DNA from: Paenibacillus sp. E222
GTDB taxonomy: Bacteria > Bacillota > Bacilli > Paenibacillales > Paenibacillaceae
Assembly (NCBI RefSeq): GCF_013401555.1
Contig: NZ_CP058552.1
Location: 248,001-312,000, forward strand
DNA: 64,000 bases
Direction: 5' to 3'
Below are positions 43,790 through 53,262 of this stretch, piece by piece (within the stretch, counting starts at the first letter, position 1; each line of letters opens with the position of its first letter). The notes beneath the pieces are model-generated. The model did not search any database, was not told the DNA's origin, and saw nothing but the letters and a program-made list of their open reading frames with translations. The position numbers and the translations under genes are program-made.

Positions 43790-43929
43790 TTTAATGTTGA
43801 CAATCTATTGGTGAAATTTCCAGGCGGATATAACAAGCCTTAACCTACATAAGAGACAGTATCTTTTTCACTGGGGGGGAAGAGCGGCAGTTGTCAGCCA
43901 CTCCTAATCAAACCTATGGTCAAAAAAGA

Positions 43930-43947
43930 AGCGGGACATTACCCGCT
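43930..43947. terminator. Short hairpin
   Basis: AGCGGG-ACATTA-CCCGCT, in the non-coding edge of the island before a second RlmD-like tail. Confidence 0.4.
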
Positions 43948-43987
43948 CCGTTGCTGTATACACCAATACACCTCACTATTAGCTTTT

Positions 43988-44022
43988 TTAACCAACATCG
44001 CCACCAACTCCACATGACTAGC
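43988..44022 (-). pseudogene. Second RlmD-like tail remnant
   Basis: On the minus strand SHVELVAMLVKKAN follows the same C-terminal pattern as the tail at 43618-43671. The DNA AACATCGCCACCAACTCCAC resembles that copy closely. Together with the IS3 remnant it fills most of the gap 43429-44184, in which I see no intact gene. Confidence 0.4.
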
Positions 44023-44184
44023 GTGCTGTTACAAAATCAAAACAAAAAAAAACAGCATCTCTGCCGTTTGTGTTTAAAGTGTTGATACAGACAGCGGTTA
44101 CGGATTCTCTGTTCGCGGCGGTTTTCATACGATGAAAAGACACATGCACAGTATGCCTGTTGATGCGGCTCATTTCTAGCAATA

Positions 44185-45231
44185 TTAGATGTGATTTTCC
44201 CTGAAAGCCTTTAACATTAAAAATAATTGATTATTAAAATGCACTTCATTCGTATATATTTTTGTAAATAAACCAATGCACTTGTCTATGATTTCCCCAG
44301 TGAACTTTTGGGACATGATGGCTTTATTCGAATAGATCCTTACTGTCTTCCAGTCATGAATAATTTGGTCCAATAACGGGTCAAGCGTATGTTTTGCATG
44401 GATATGATCAATGTTGTACTTATAGAGCGTATTTAACCTGTATTTCTCAGAACATTTTCTATAAATAGTACTGCTAAGTGTTTCTATAATCGTTTCATTT
44501 TTTATAATGAGCTCGTAATTTTCTGCGAGCAACAGTATATTATCCAAATTTTCTGTTATTTCATTTTGATACCTGCACATATTTTCTACGAATGTATTGA
44601 TGGTTGTGTGTGCTGACTTCTTATTGTTCAGAATCTCATGGTTACCGAGGGGCACTAGCGCATATTCCCAAAAGTAATCTGGCATCTTTACGTGTTCCGA
44701 AGTCATGCATGACCATTTAAATTCTGAAAATGGCAGAGAATATTGTCTGTATTCTGTAATATCATCAACCGTATATATTTCCTCGTTCGTAAGATTGAAG
44801 CCATAGACAAAAACAGGGTGCAGTCCATGTTTTTTGTTATAGTAAAAGTCTCTCCCGCGTTGATAAAATAAATCAATAAATATGGAAATCGGATGACCAC
44901 TAGAAATAGAGTTTATGATCTCATCTTGTAACGTATCTAGTGCAGGGGATTTTTTACGAATAGAGATCCCCATTTCTTCAAGGATCTGATCTCCCTCCTC
45001 AAGATCCAACACCTCTAACTTGAAATATCCTCTTGTTTGTATTTTTTGTTTATCAAATCTATAAATACTAATGACATTATTCAAAATCGGCAGCTCATCT
45101 TTTTTAAAATATCTGGCAAGCGTTAACAACAAATTGTAGTCGCAATTAAAATAAGGAAAATTATGATGAGGAAACATTTTTGTCATGCCGTCGAAGGGCT
45201 GAAAGGTGTCCAGGGAAATCATTTCTTCCAT
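44185..45231 (-). CDS. BtrH-like papain-fold protein (candidate acyltransferase)
   Basis: This 348-residue AT-rich gene is last in the island operon. Its N-terminal half resembles the BtrH N-terminal domain (butirosin protein H, which moves an acyl group from a carrier protein to an amine). A candidate nucleophile is Cys30 in YFNCDYNLLLTLARYF. His138 lies in HGLHPVFVYGF and an Asp at 156-157 in IYTVDDI, a Cys-His-Asp order. The C-terminal half is helical and variable. AGGAGAAATATT precedes the ATG. A paralogue at 55416-56483 lacks the Cys. If the fold is right, it would release or transfer a carrier-bound acyl group. The family match is by eye. Confidence 0.6.
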   Translation of the reverse strand: MEEMISLDTFQPFDGMTKMFPHHNFPYFNCDYNLLLTLARYFKKDELPILNNVISIYRFDKQKIQTRGYFKLEVLDLEEGDQILEEMGISIRKKSPALDTLQDEIINSISSGHPISIFIDLFYQRGRDFYYNKKHGLHPVFVYGFNLTNEEIYTVDDITEYRQYSLPFSEFKWSCMTSEHVKMPDYFWEYALVPLGNHEILNNKKSAHTTINTFVENMCRYQNEITENLDNILLLAENYELIIKNETIIETLSSTIYRKCSEKYRLNTLYKYNIDHIHAKHTLDPLLDQIIHDWKTVRIYSNKAIMSQKFTGEIIDKCIGLFTKIYTNEVHFNNQLFLMLKAFRENHI

Positions 45232-45277
45232 ACAATATTTCTCCTATACTAAAAGTATTGTCGATATTACGGCTATA

Positions 45278-46231
45278 TTACCTCTTAACAAGGTTCATCA
45301 TACGGTATTGCCGCGTTCCAGCCTTCATCTCTTCATATTTCTTCGAGCCGGGCAATGCGATGAAATCATTAATATCTCCAATATTCGTGCTTGCTTTGGC
45401 GTTGCTCGCAATCCCTTGTGTGCCAGTACGCTGCTTCGCACTCTCATCACATGATAGAAGAACATTCGAAGTCACATCCTGATTACGGATTACAGACAGG
45501 CCTGCTTCCTCTAACAGCCTGACGTTCTGCGCTACCTGATCTCCCAGCATCAGCTCCGTATACAGAAATACACCGCCAACTCTCATTATCCGGTACACCT
45601 CTTCATAGAAGCGTGATCGGTTCGGATAGGCATGCGCGGATTCTATATTTAACACCACATCGAAGCTCTCGTCTGCAAACGGTATATTCTCCGCATCGCC
45701 GACGAGATACAAAGATTCACCCCCTCGGGATTTGGCATTGCAATAGGCAATATTCTCCGGGCAGATGTCGAGACCGACAATAGACAGCGGCTTGAAATAT
45801 TTAGACAGAGCTGCTATGTTCCCTCCCCTGCCGCATCCGATGTCGATCACCTGCCGCTCCCGAATCGCCGTCCTGCCCACTGTCTCAAGCAGCAGCTTGA
45901 CTGAGTTTCTATTCCATGCATCGCCCGGCTCGATCACCGCATGTTGCTCATTCCCGTCCGGGACGTAACCATAATTTAAGAAGGTGGCGAATCGGCCTAT
46001 ACCGGACAGCGCAAGGGAGTGCGAAATCTCGCTATAATCCCGAATTTCAGCCTCTTTCCGGTTCCAATCGGAAGGGTGAGCAACCTGCTCACGCCGGTCG
46101 AGCATCGATACATAACGCTCATCTTTCGTATATACCGCATCGCAGCTGCAGCATTGCAGCAATGCCTCCGACTGGACCAGCACGCCCTTGCAGCTGGAGC
46201 ATACCAACCTTGCATGCAGATGCTGTAGCAT
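45278..46231 (-). CDS. SAM-dependent methyltransferase with N-terminal zinc ribbon
   Basis: This 317-residue class I methyltransferase begins with a zinc ribbon of Trm112-like spacing (CSSC ... CCSC, about 11-31), then the SAM-binding motif VIDIGCGRGGN (about 130-140), DAENIPFADESFD (about 183) and LRVGG-like RIMRVGGVFLY. The start is the ATG at 46231 preceded by GGGGGATAATC. It lies 2 bases after the FkbM gene and 46 before the BtrH-like gene. It probably methylates the product of the island; the position is unknown. Confidence 0.85.
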   Translation of the reverse strand: MLQHLHARLVCSSCKGVLVQSEALLQCCSCDAVYTKDERYVSMLDRREQVAHPSDWNRKEAEIRDYSEISHSLALSGIGRFATFLNYGYVPDGNEQHAVIEPGDAWNRNSVKLLLETVGRTAIRERQVIDIGCGRGGNIAALSKYFKPLSIVGLDICPENIAYCNAKSRGGESLYLVGDAENIPFADESFDVVLNIESAHAYPNRSRFYEEVYRIMRVGGVFLYTELMLGDQVAQNVRLLEEAGLSVIRNQDVTSNVLLSCDESAKQRTGTQGIASNAKASTNIGDINDFIALPGSKKYEEMKAGTRQYRMMNLVKR

Positions 46232-46233
46232 GA

Positions 46234-47085
46234 TTATCCCCCAGCCGAAATATGCATTTGATTCAATGCATACACATTGTAGTAATTGGGTATATTCAAG
46301 TCTTCGTAGTAATCGATCAAGACATGGAAGCCGTTGGTTCGGAAGATGTTCTCGAGCCTGCTGATCTGTTCTCCGTCCAGTCCGTGTACCTCCATAACAA
46401 TTTGCCTGATTTTGCCCCAATCCTCCGGCTCTATGCCTTCCAGGACCTCAAATTCACTTTTTTCCACGTCGATTTTGAGCAGATCAATGGTGTTCAGATC
46501 GTAATAGCGGATCATTTCAGAGATCGTAGTTAGCTTGCATCGATGGATTTGTTCATTCAGAAGCTTCGGCGACATAAGTTGATCCACAAACCGGTTTAGC
46601 ATGCGCGGGTCGTCGAAATGATCCCGGTAATGGTTGATTAACCCGTATCGGAGATCTTGATCGTGGTTCTCCCGGAATTTGATCTGCACAGAATCCGTGG
46701 ACATCGTAGGAAAATAGGCAAACTCCGCTTCCTTGATCTCATTGGAAAGCCCGACGTTAACCGTTGTTACGCGAGGCAGCGAGCTCGTATTCATCTTCAA
46801 GAGCTTAAACGTCGGAGGCAGTGGCTCAAAGGCATATACCCTGCAGTTGCTCTTGCTGCTGACATACAGGGTGAACATGCCGATATTAGCCCCGACGTCC
46901 ATGACCGTGCCATGATCCGGGAGCGTAATCCCGTGCTTGAAATACATCTCCTTCTGGAAAATCTCGTTGTAGAGGAACTCGGTCTCGCCTTCGTTGTTTT
47001 GATAGATTTCGATCCCGTTGTGCAGCTGCTTCTTGGCAGTGGCCTCTGTCTGCGGCGAAAAGCTCTTGTACTCCATCCCGCTCAT
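46234..47085 (-). CDS. FkbM-family methyltransferase
   Basis: This roughly 283-residue enzyme has the FkbM SAM-binding motif VMDVGANIGMFTLYVS (about 61-76), the acidic VYAFEPLPPTFKLLK loop and the C-terminal IDLLKIDVEKSEFEVLEG motif typical of FkbM O-methyltransferases. GAGAGGGTGA lies before the ATG at 47085; an ATG at 47106 is possible but lacks a site. It lies between the ABC permeases and a second methyltransferase, so it is likely a tailoring enzyme for a hydroxyl group of the product. Confidence 0.88.
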   Translation of the reverse strand: MSGMEYKSFSPQTEATAKKQLHNGIEIYQNNEGETEFLYNEIFQKEMYFKHGITLPDHGTVMDVGANIGMFTLYVSSKSNCRVYAFEPLPPTFKLLKMNTSSLPRVTTVNVGLSNEIKEAEFAYFPTMSTDSVQIKFRENHDQDLRYGLINHYRDHFDDPRMLNRFVDQLMSPKLLNEQIHRCKLTTISEMIRYYDLNTIDLLKIDVEKSEFEVLEGIEPEDWGKIRQIVMEVHGLDGEQISRLENIFRTNGFHVLIDYYEDLNIPNYYNVYALNQMHISAGG

Positions 47086-47123
47086 TCGATTCACCCTCTC
47101 AACCATTTGTTTTTGGCATTTCT

Positions 47124-47936
47124 CTAACTGCTGGCGCTCTCATAGTGTCTGACGGCCAGCTTCCAGAACAGCCTGACCACTAGAAGCGATATCACAGGAG
47201 CTGCAAAAATCCATATCCCAAGGAAGAAGTCCAAGCGGTCGATCAAATAAACCGACGGCATGTTGGTGATAAACAAGATAGGCACGACATACAGCCCCAT
47301 CCTCTGCAGCCATTTGGGGTATATGTACATCGGCATATTGTTCAAATCCCAACATTTGTCCAGAATGTCGAAGATCGAACCGGACTTCACCGTCCAGAAA
47401 GCAAGAATTTGCGGAAGCAGAAGCACCGAGTACATCACGATCGTGCTGCTCAAGATCACGCCGATATATCCCGCCAAGTGGATGAAGCTTGGCTCGATGC
47501 CAAGCCGCCGCCAAGCCAGTACGATCATCGTGATCCCGGCGATCAGGTTCGGAATCGGAAACGCGTAGTTAACGTTCCGGAATGAAATCATGAACTGCAG
47601 CGATAGCGGCTTCGTCATATACAAGTCCAGCGTTCCGTTGCGGATATGGCCGGCGAATCTATAAAAGTTATCCATAAACAATCCTGTATAGATTGCGATC
47701 ATAATCGTATAGGTCCCGGTGAAGATCATCATCTGATCAGGAGAAATGCCATTAATTTCGATCCCCAGCCGGAAAACGAAGATGATATAGATCAGCTTGG
47801 AAAACAGAAATACGGTCTCCATGATCAAACCGGAGTAGAAATTCGCTTTGTATTCCATATAACCGACCAAACTGTTCTTTGCGAAAATAAAAAACATGCG
47901 TACGTGCTTCCGAATCTCACTCAAGCGGATACTCAC
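47124..47936 (-). CDS. ABC-2 type permease (ABC2_membrane_6/DUF990 family), second subunit
   Basis: This 270-residue protein has six membrane segments and the DUF990-like pattern (KNSLVGYMEYKANFYSGLI near the N-terminus, GHIRNGTLDLYMTKPLS in the middle). Such permeases come as pairs with one ATPase. The GTG at 47936 is preceded by TTGGAGGTT, so it starts 4 bases after the first permease's stop. It should form an exporter heterodimer with the preceding gene product. Confidence 0.85.
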   Translation of the reverse strand: MSIRLSEIRKHVRMFFIFAKNSLVGYMEYKANFYSGLIMETVFLFSKLIYIIFVFRLGIEINGISPDQMMIFTGTYTIMIAIYTGLFMDNFYRFAGHIRNGTLDLYMTKPLSLQFMISFRNVNYAFPIPNLIAGITMIVLAWRRLGIEPSFIHLAGYIGVILSSTIVMYSVLLLPQILAFWTVKSGSIFDILDKCWDLNNMPMYIYPKWLQRMGLYVVPILFITNMPSVYLIDRLDFFLGIWIFAAPVISLLVVRLFWKLAVRHYESASS

Positions 47937-47940
47937 AGAT

Positions 47941-48750
47941 CTAACCTCCAACCGCTACATATTTCTTCATCCCGGAATCCCAGGACAACTTGGAAATGAC
48001 CAAAAGCACAATTACCCAAACCGCCTGTACGAGGAGCCCGCTCACGATCTCATGAACCGCCAAGCTCCCGATGATGATCTTAACCGGGAAGAATACGACA
48101 TACTGGAACGGTAAATAGCTGGAGATTGTGGCAAACGTATCCCCGAAAATATTAAGCGGAAAGATGGCGCCGCTGAGCAGATAGACGCCTTGGTTGAACG
48201 CGATATACACGCCCCAAACCTCAGTAATGATGAACGCGAGCGCACTAATCGAATAAAAAAGCAGAAAGTTGATGAGCATTCCGAACAGAATACTGACCAG
48301 GAACATAACGATCTGCCCCACTCTAAGCGGAAACTCCCAAATCTGAGTAAACACGGTCATCAATATGACGAATAAGACAAGGACGACCCCGGTCTGAACC
48401 GTTTTCTCACCGAAGAAATTGCATATCCGATAGCTGAAATAATGAATGGGCTGAGCGATAAATTTGCTTAGTCCGCCCGTCTTGATATCATTCGCAATCT
48501 CCCCTTCGAAGCCGGCAGAAACCAGCTTGGAGACGACGCCGGACAACACGGAATAAATGATGATCTGTGAATACGTATAGCCGTTAATAATCTCTTGGGG
48601 CGAGCTGCGGAACACGGCTGTCCAGAGGAAGCATTGGACGAGTATGATAAAGCCGCCGCTGATAATACTCATCAGGAAATCGGTCCGGTACTCCATCGCA
48701 TTCTGAAGCGCAAGGATGTACGTCCTTTTATACTTCTGCAAGGCTTTCAT
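47941..48750 (-). CDS. ABC-2 type permease (ABC2_membrane_6/DUF990 family), first subunit
   Basis: This 269-residue protein with six membrane segments has the same order of motifs as its partner (LQNAMEYRTDFLMSIISG, IANDIKTGGLSKFIAQP). Its ATG overlaps the TGA of the ATPase gene (ATGA), so translation is coupled. It forms the transport channel with the second permease and the ATPase. The substrate is probably the island's product. Confidence 0.87.
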   Translation of the reverse strand: MKALQKYKRTYILALQNAMEYRTDFLMSIISGGFIILVQCFLWTAVFRSSPQEIINGYTYSQIIIYSVLSGVVSKLVSAGFEGEIANDIKTGGLSKFIAQPIHYFSYRICNFFGEKTVQTGVVLVLFVILMTVFTQIWEFPLRVGQIVMFLVSILFGMLINFLLFYSISALAFIITEVWGVYIAFNQGVYLLSGAIFPLNIFGDTFATISSYLPFQYVVFFPVKIIIGSLAVHEIVSGLLVQAVWVIVLLVISKLSWDSGMKKYVAVGG

Positions 48751-49733
48751 GTCTGTACCACATCTTTCTGATATAAGCTTTCAATGCCTCGCTCGACAGG
48801 TATATCTTCAACTGTGAAATCGAGGATCGGGAACCGGTCCAGTATCATTTTCGAAAGCCGCTGGAGGTCATGCTTATTGATTTCCATGACGACATTCATG
48901 CCGTCATGTTGAGTTATAGTGCCATAGTCGCTTAGCGCTTGCCTCGGTACTTCGTCCGTAAATTGCAGCTTGATAATCTTTTTGGCATGGAACAGCTCGT
49001 TCACACGCCGAAGATCGCCGTCGTATACGATCTTCCCTTGATTGATGATGATCGTTCGTTTGCATAGATCCTCAATATCCGCCATGTAGTGGCTTGTCAG
49101 AATGACCGTTGCCTTCGTCTGCTGGTTATAATACTTCAGGAACTCCCGAATGCGCTTCTGCGAAATCAGATCGAGTCCGATTGTAGGCTCATCCAGGAAA
49201 ATCACCTTGGGCCGGTGGATGAGGGACGCAATAAGCTCCATCTTCATCCGTTCCCCCAGCGAGAGTCTCCGCACCTGAATATTTAGCAGTTCTTTAACGT
49301 CAAGCATCTCCGTAAGCTCATCCAGGACAAGGTTGTAGGGCTTATCCTCGACCTCATAAATGCATTTGTTCAGGTACAACGATTCGTTCGCCGGCAAATC
49401 CCACCACAACTGCGATTTCTGCCCCATCACGATCGAGAACTGCATCTTGAATTCTTTTTTTCGCTCCCAAGGGACATAGCCTAATACCGTCGCTTGCCCG
49501 CTTGTCGGATACAAGATGCCGGACAGCATCTTAAGCGTAGTCGTTTTGCCTGAACCGTTCGGGCCTAAAAATCCGACCATCTCACCCTGCTCGATTACAA
49601 GAGATATTTCGCTAACCGCTTCTTTGATCAGTGATTTCCGCTTCACTAAATTTTTGAGCGATTTTTTGAGCCCCAGTTCTTTCTCGTAATACTTGAAGCT
49701 TTTGGATAACCCCTCCATCTGGATAATACTCAC
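48747..49733 (-). CDS. ABC transporter ATP-binding protein
   Basis: This 328-residue ATPase of the ABC-2 export type has Walker A GPNGSGKTT (about 57-65), a Q-loop at MGQKSQLWWDLPA, signature LSLGERMKME (about 158-167), Walker B VIFLDEPTIGLD (about 177-188), an H-loop in LTSHYM, and a C-terminal extension of about 95 residues. The GTG start has GAGGTG at 5 bases. It is followed by two permease genes with overlapping start/stop, together a complete exporter. Confidence 0.93.
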   Translation of the reverse strand: MSIIQMEGLSKSFKYYEKELGLKKSLKNLVKRKSLIKEAVSEISLVIEQGEMVGFLGPNGSGKTTTLKMLSGILYPTSGQATVLGYVPWERKKEFKMQFSIVMGQKSQLWWDLPANESLYLNKCIYEVEDKPYNLVLDELTEMLDVKELLNIQVRRLSLGERMKMELIASLIHRPKVIFLDEPTIGLDLISQKRIREFLKYYNQQTKATVILTSHYMADIEDLCKRTIIINQGKIVYDGDLRRVNELFHAKKIIKLQFTDEVPRQALSDYGTITQHDGMNVVMEINKHDLQRLSKMILDRFPILDFTVEDIPVERGIESLYQKDVVQT

Positions 49734-49765
49734 TTGCGCACCTCATTTATGTGAATTTAGAATCG

Positions 49766-50944
49766 TTATACACCATGCAAATGCAAGACACTGCACTTGG
49801 AACATGCCGGTGTCAGTCTTTCATCCATCATTTCCCTTATCCTTCTGTAGGTCATGCTATGCCATAATTCCTGTACGGACGTATCATGTAATTTGCCGAT
49901 CTCGAACTCCTTGAAAAATTTGCATGCGATAATTGTTCCATCGGGCGTAATATCCATCCGATTCGAGAGAGCCAGGCACTTCTTGTTCATCGTGCCGTTA
50001 CCTCTCACCTCTTTGCCAAGCACGAAATCTTCGATCTGGTCATGATCCAGATTCGGCTGGTAGCGTAAACGCATTTTCCAGACCCGATTATTCACCCGGT
50101 CCAACTCGCTCATCAAAGCAGGGATACGCTCCGGATCGAGCTTGTAGTTAAAGGCGTGCCAGCTTCGTTCGCCCTTGTGCTCGCTCGCCGGAAGGAAGTC
50201 GAACTTCTGGTCAAAGTAATCGTCCATTCCCTGCGTGCATTCGTCCGAGATGTACCACGGGAAGCAGACCATGACCATATCTACACCGACGTCCTCCAGA
50301 AAGTCCAGCAGATCGTAAAGCCTGTCAGTCATACCATCGTTAACGACGGTATGGATCGTAATTTTGCCCCTGAATCGGTTTTCTTTGCGCAGCTCGACTA
50401 GCATCCGAATAGCATCTATCGCCTTGTTGAATACCCCTTTGCCGCGAAGCGCATCATTCTCTTCTTCGAATCCATCAAGCGCAATGAGCAGCTCCAGGTT
50501 GTCGGAGATTCTCAGCAAGGCGTCCAGCTTTCGCTCGATCAGCACCGCGTTCGTGCAGATCGTCGTCTCACGGGGATGGGCTTCAAGCAAATCGGCCAAA
50601 CGGTCGAAATGGCTGTATACGAGCGGCTCGCCGCCCCAGATATAGAGTCTCGACTTGGCTGGTTCCGTCTCGAGGATCAGCTTCTCCAGCAGCCCGTAGT
50701 CGAGCTGTTCGCGCTGCTGCTCCGGTGTCATGAAGTGATGGTAGCCGGTGTCGTTCCATTGATAGCAATGTTTGCAGCGCAAGTTGCATTGGTTTGTCAG
50801 TTTAATCCCGACCGACTCTGGCAGCGGTGTCGCGTAACCCGCTGTTTTCTCCATGTTCCGCTTGGTTTCCACCGTATTCTTGATAGTACGTTTCAATATT
50901 TGCAGATCCTTTGCGGAATGCTTAATCTCAGATTTCGGATTCAT
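49766..50944 (-). CDS. Radical SAM/SPASM enzyme 1
   Basis: This 392-residue enzyme has the 4Fe-4S motif CNLRCKHC (Cys53, 57, 60), the GGEP loop (WGGEPLVYSHFD) and a C-terminal SPASM domain with cysteines in KKCLALSNRMDITPDG, ACKFF and ACSKCSVLH for auxiliary clusters. SPASM enzymes modify peptides or, as in BtrN-like proteins, sugars. The nearest ATG with AAGAAGGGTG gives the start. It stands next to a second, distinct radical SAM gene. With no precursor peptide visible nearby, its substrate may be carrier-bound or a sugar. Confidence 0.9.
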   Translation of the reverse strand: MNPKSEIKHSAKDLQILKRTIKNTVETKRNMEKTAGYATPLPESVGIKLTNQCNLRCKHCYQWNDTGYHHFMTPEQQREQLDYGLLEKLILETEPAKSRLYIWGGEPLVYSHFDRLADLLEAHPRETTICTNAVLIERKLDALLRISDNLELLIALDGFEEENDALRGKGVFNKAIDAIRMLVELRKENRFRGKITIHTVVNDGMTDRLYDLLDFLEDVGVDMVMVCFPWYISDECTQGMDDYFDQKFDFLPASEHKGERSWHAFNYKLDPERIPALMSELDRVNNRVWKMRLRYQPNLDHDQIEDFVLGKEVRGNGTMNKKCLALSNRMDITPDGTIIACKFFKEFEIGKLHDTSVQELWHSMTYRRIREMMDERLTPACSKCSVLHLHGV

Positions 50945-50986
50945 ATCAACACACCCTTCTTAAACGTAATAGGTCATTCACATGAA

Positions 50987-52075
50987 TCAGTAGATATAAT
51001 ACCTTGAACAAGCCGTACAAATCGGAAGCATATTTTTTTTCATATACGCACGATACTCTTTGTAATTGTCACTGCGCCAGATATCCAGCAAATTCGCTTC
51101 GTTCACGTTGCCGAAGGTCAAATCATAGAAAGCATGGCAGGGCGAAACGTCGCCCCTTGCCGTAATCTCCGCATAAGTCCATGGAAGGGAGCAGCGTTTT
51201 CGTTTATCTGCCATCTGATGGAATTGTCCCGAGAAATAGTTGTGCAAATTCTGTTCATCTATCGTCTTCGGATAGGTGATCACATGGATACGGTTTTTCA
51301 GGCAATAATCTTTAACATTATTGAGCTGTCTCGTCAATTCGGGAATATCGATCTGGCTGAACGAACCGATGTCTTGCCAGACCATCCCCTTGGCATACGG
51401 AGCTTCATACACGCCGAATTCCTCACGAAGAACCTCCACATATTGGGCATACTGCTCTTCCGTGGCATAGAGCTGCACTTCCATGCTGATATGGTCCAAC
51501 ATCGACAAGTCGATATACTTAAAGAAAAATTCCTCGACGTACATATAGTTCAAGGGCGTAATGATAAAGGAAACACCCATCTTCGGAAATTGCTTGCCTT
51601 TGCTTTGCCGGAGCTCATAGAGCTTCTCGATCCCTTTGATTACTTTCTTGAATACGCCTTTGCCCCTCTGCCTGTCGTTGATTTCCTCAGGTCCGTCGAG
51701 CGACACCCAGATCTTATTGGGCGGAGTCTCGACTAGCATCTCGGCATGCTTCTCAAGCAGTGTGCCGTTCGTGGGGAAGTCCGCTATGCTTCCATAATGA
51801 TTGATCATGGCGAGAATGTCGCTCAGCCAAGGGTACATCAGCGGCTCGCCGCCGAAGAAATCGTAATACGGCTTGCCGGGGCTGCACTCGGCGATGATCT
51901 TTTTGATCAGCTCCGGGTCCAGCTGCGCTAATGTTTTTTTGCTTTTGTAGGGTCCTTCGAGTCCCCATTCATAACACATTTTGCATCGCAAATTGCACTC
52001 CTCTAGCAGCTGCAAGACGATCCATCTCGGATAGCTTACCGTATCCTTGGCAACACTCAATTGATTTAAGCTCAT
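50987..52075 (-). CDS. Radical SAM/SPASM enzyme 2
   Basis: This 362-residue enzyme has CNLRCKMC (Cys27, 31, 34), a GGEP loop (FFGGEPLMYPWL) and a C-terminal SPASM region (RCSLPWTYAEITARGDVSPC ... CTACSRY). The two radical SAM proteins share layout but are only distantly alike, so they probably catalyse different steps. GAGGGGG precedes the ATG. It lies 42 bases upstream of enzyme 1 and 27 after the glycosyltransferase gene. Confidence 0.9.
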   Translation of the reverse strand: MSLNQLSVAKDTVSYPRWIVLQLLEECNLRCKMCYEWGLEGPYKSKKTLAQLDPELIKKIIAECSPGKPYYDFFGGEPLMYPWLSDILAMINHYGSIADFPTNGTLLEKHAEMLVETPPNKIWVSLDGPEEINDRQRGKGVFKKVIKGIEKLYELRQSKGKQFPKMGVSFIITPLNYMYVEEFFFKYIDLSMLDHISMEVQLYATEEQYAQYVEVLREEFGVYEAPYAKGMVWQDIGSFSQIDIPELTRQLNNVKDYCLKNRIHVITYPKTIDEQNLHNYFSGQFHQMADKRKRCSLPWTYAEITARGDVSPCHAFYDLTFGNVNEANLLDIWRSDNYKEYRAYMKKNMLPICTACSRYYIY

Positions 52076-52102
52076 CGCATAACCCCCTCTGCCATTGAAA
52101 TC

Positions 52103-53218
52103 TTACCTCTTCGTTAACGCAACCCTTGAACAATAGTGATCCACATAATTCGTCCGTTCACCGGGTCTGTTCTGGATCGCTTGATGCATCTCCTTAAGGA
52201 TATCTACAGAAAAATCCATCTCTCGCCACTTCTCGTAGCGTATTCCGAACCCAAGCGACTCCCACAATTCCAGATTGCTAAGCTCATGACTGCCGAACGG
52301 CTCCAGAAGAATAAGAGGGGTTTCGGAGGCAAGCGAGTCGATCAATGTGCCCGCTCCAGGCTTGGCCACGATAGCCATCGCCTCAGAAGCGACGTCAAAT
52401 AACCAATGATGATCAGCCTCAGCGGTGTATGAATTCGTATCTTCTCCCGCTATTTCAATATATGGCGGAAATTCGTGCAGGCCGTTCGCGCTCTTCACCC
52501 ATGAACACCATTCCGGATCGTTCATCCAATATCGGTGATCGGGATCGGGCTTCGCTTCCTTCCAGTCGTAAGCTACAATATCAAGCCCATAGTTATGGCC
52601 GGCAAGCTCTGGAATTGTACTTTGATAAGTGCCCATCCCCCAGCCGCCGCCATGAACAACAAGCCGCCGCTTCCTTGATTCGAAGGGCAGTGACGTACCA
52701 GGAAGAACCGAGATTTCGCATAGAATCGCCATCTTATCGGTGTCATAGAGACAAGCATTGTAATAATGCTCGTCATACAAGGGATGAAACTTCTTCAGGC
52801 TCTTCCAGGACGGGGCCAGATCTGAATCGACGTAGAGCAGGTCTACATGAATTGGATTCGGCAGCATCTTCTCCCTATACCAATCCAGAATATAGACCCA
52901 GTGTCCGGATAGCGATATGAATTCGTAGCGTTCTTCCGCTTTCCACGCCTCCAGCAATCGCTCGACCTGGGCGTAATCTATACTACCCCGGATATCCATC
53001 GGCATTCGGGCCGAAAAATTGGCAAGTGCGAAATTATTGTGGTACGCCGTCCTGCTGTCTGCTATATGCTCCCTCTTGTCATGCTCCAAATAGCTTTCGA
53101 ACACGAGCACTTCCGTCGCAATATCTCTTTTCCCGAAATCGCTTGCAGCTAACAGGCCGGGAATATAGAACCCCAGACCGAAACCCGAGCATAGAATCGT
53201 TACTTTCCGCTCCCCCAT
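52103..53218 (-). CDS. GT-B type glycosyltransferase (MurG/UGT-like)
   Basis: This roughly 371-residue protein has an N-terminal Rossmann start ILCSGFGLGFYIPGLLAA, typical of GT28/UGT-like enzymes, and a C-terminal nucleotide-sugar site: VAKPGAGTLIDSLASETP, then LILLEPFGSHELSN (about 306-337). The ATG at 53218 follows GGAGGAAGAG and is preferred over one 45 bases upstream. It probably attaches a sugar to the island's product. The donor is unknown; a sugar epimerase stub lies upstream in the operon. Confidence 0.75.
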   Translation of the reverse strand: MGERKVTILCSGFGLGFYIPGLLAASDFGKRDIATEVLVFESYLEHDKREHIADSRTAYHNNFALANFSARMPMDIRGSIDYAQVERLLEAWKAEERYEFISLSGHWVYILDWYREKMLPNPIHVDLLYVDSDLAPSWKSLKKFHPLYDEHYYNACLYDTDKMAILCEISVLPGTSLPFESRKRRLVVHGGGWGMGTYQSTIPELAGHNYGLDIVAYDWKEAKPDPDHRYWMNDPEWCSWVKSANGLHEFPPYIEIAGEDTNSYTAEADHHWLFDVASEAMAIVAKPGAGTLIDSLASETPLILLEPFGSHELSNLELWESLGFGIRYEKWREMDFSVDILKEMHQAIQNRPGERTNYVDHYCSRVALTKR

Positions 53219-53262
53219 AAACTCTCTTCCTCCATCCATGGTTTCAAGCACTTCGGAATGCA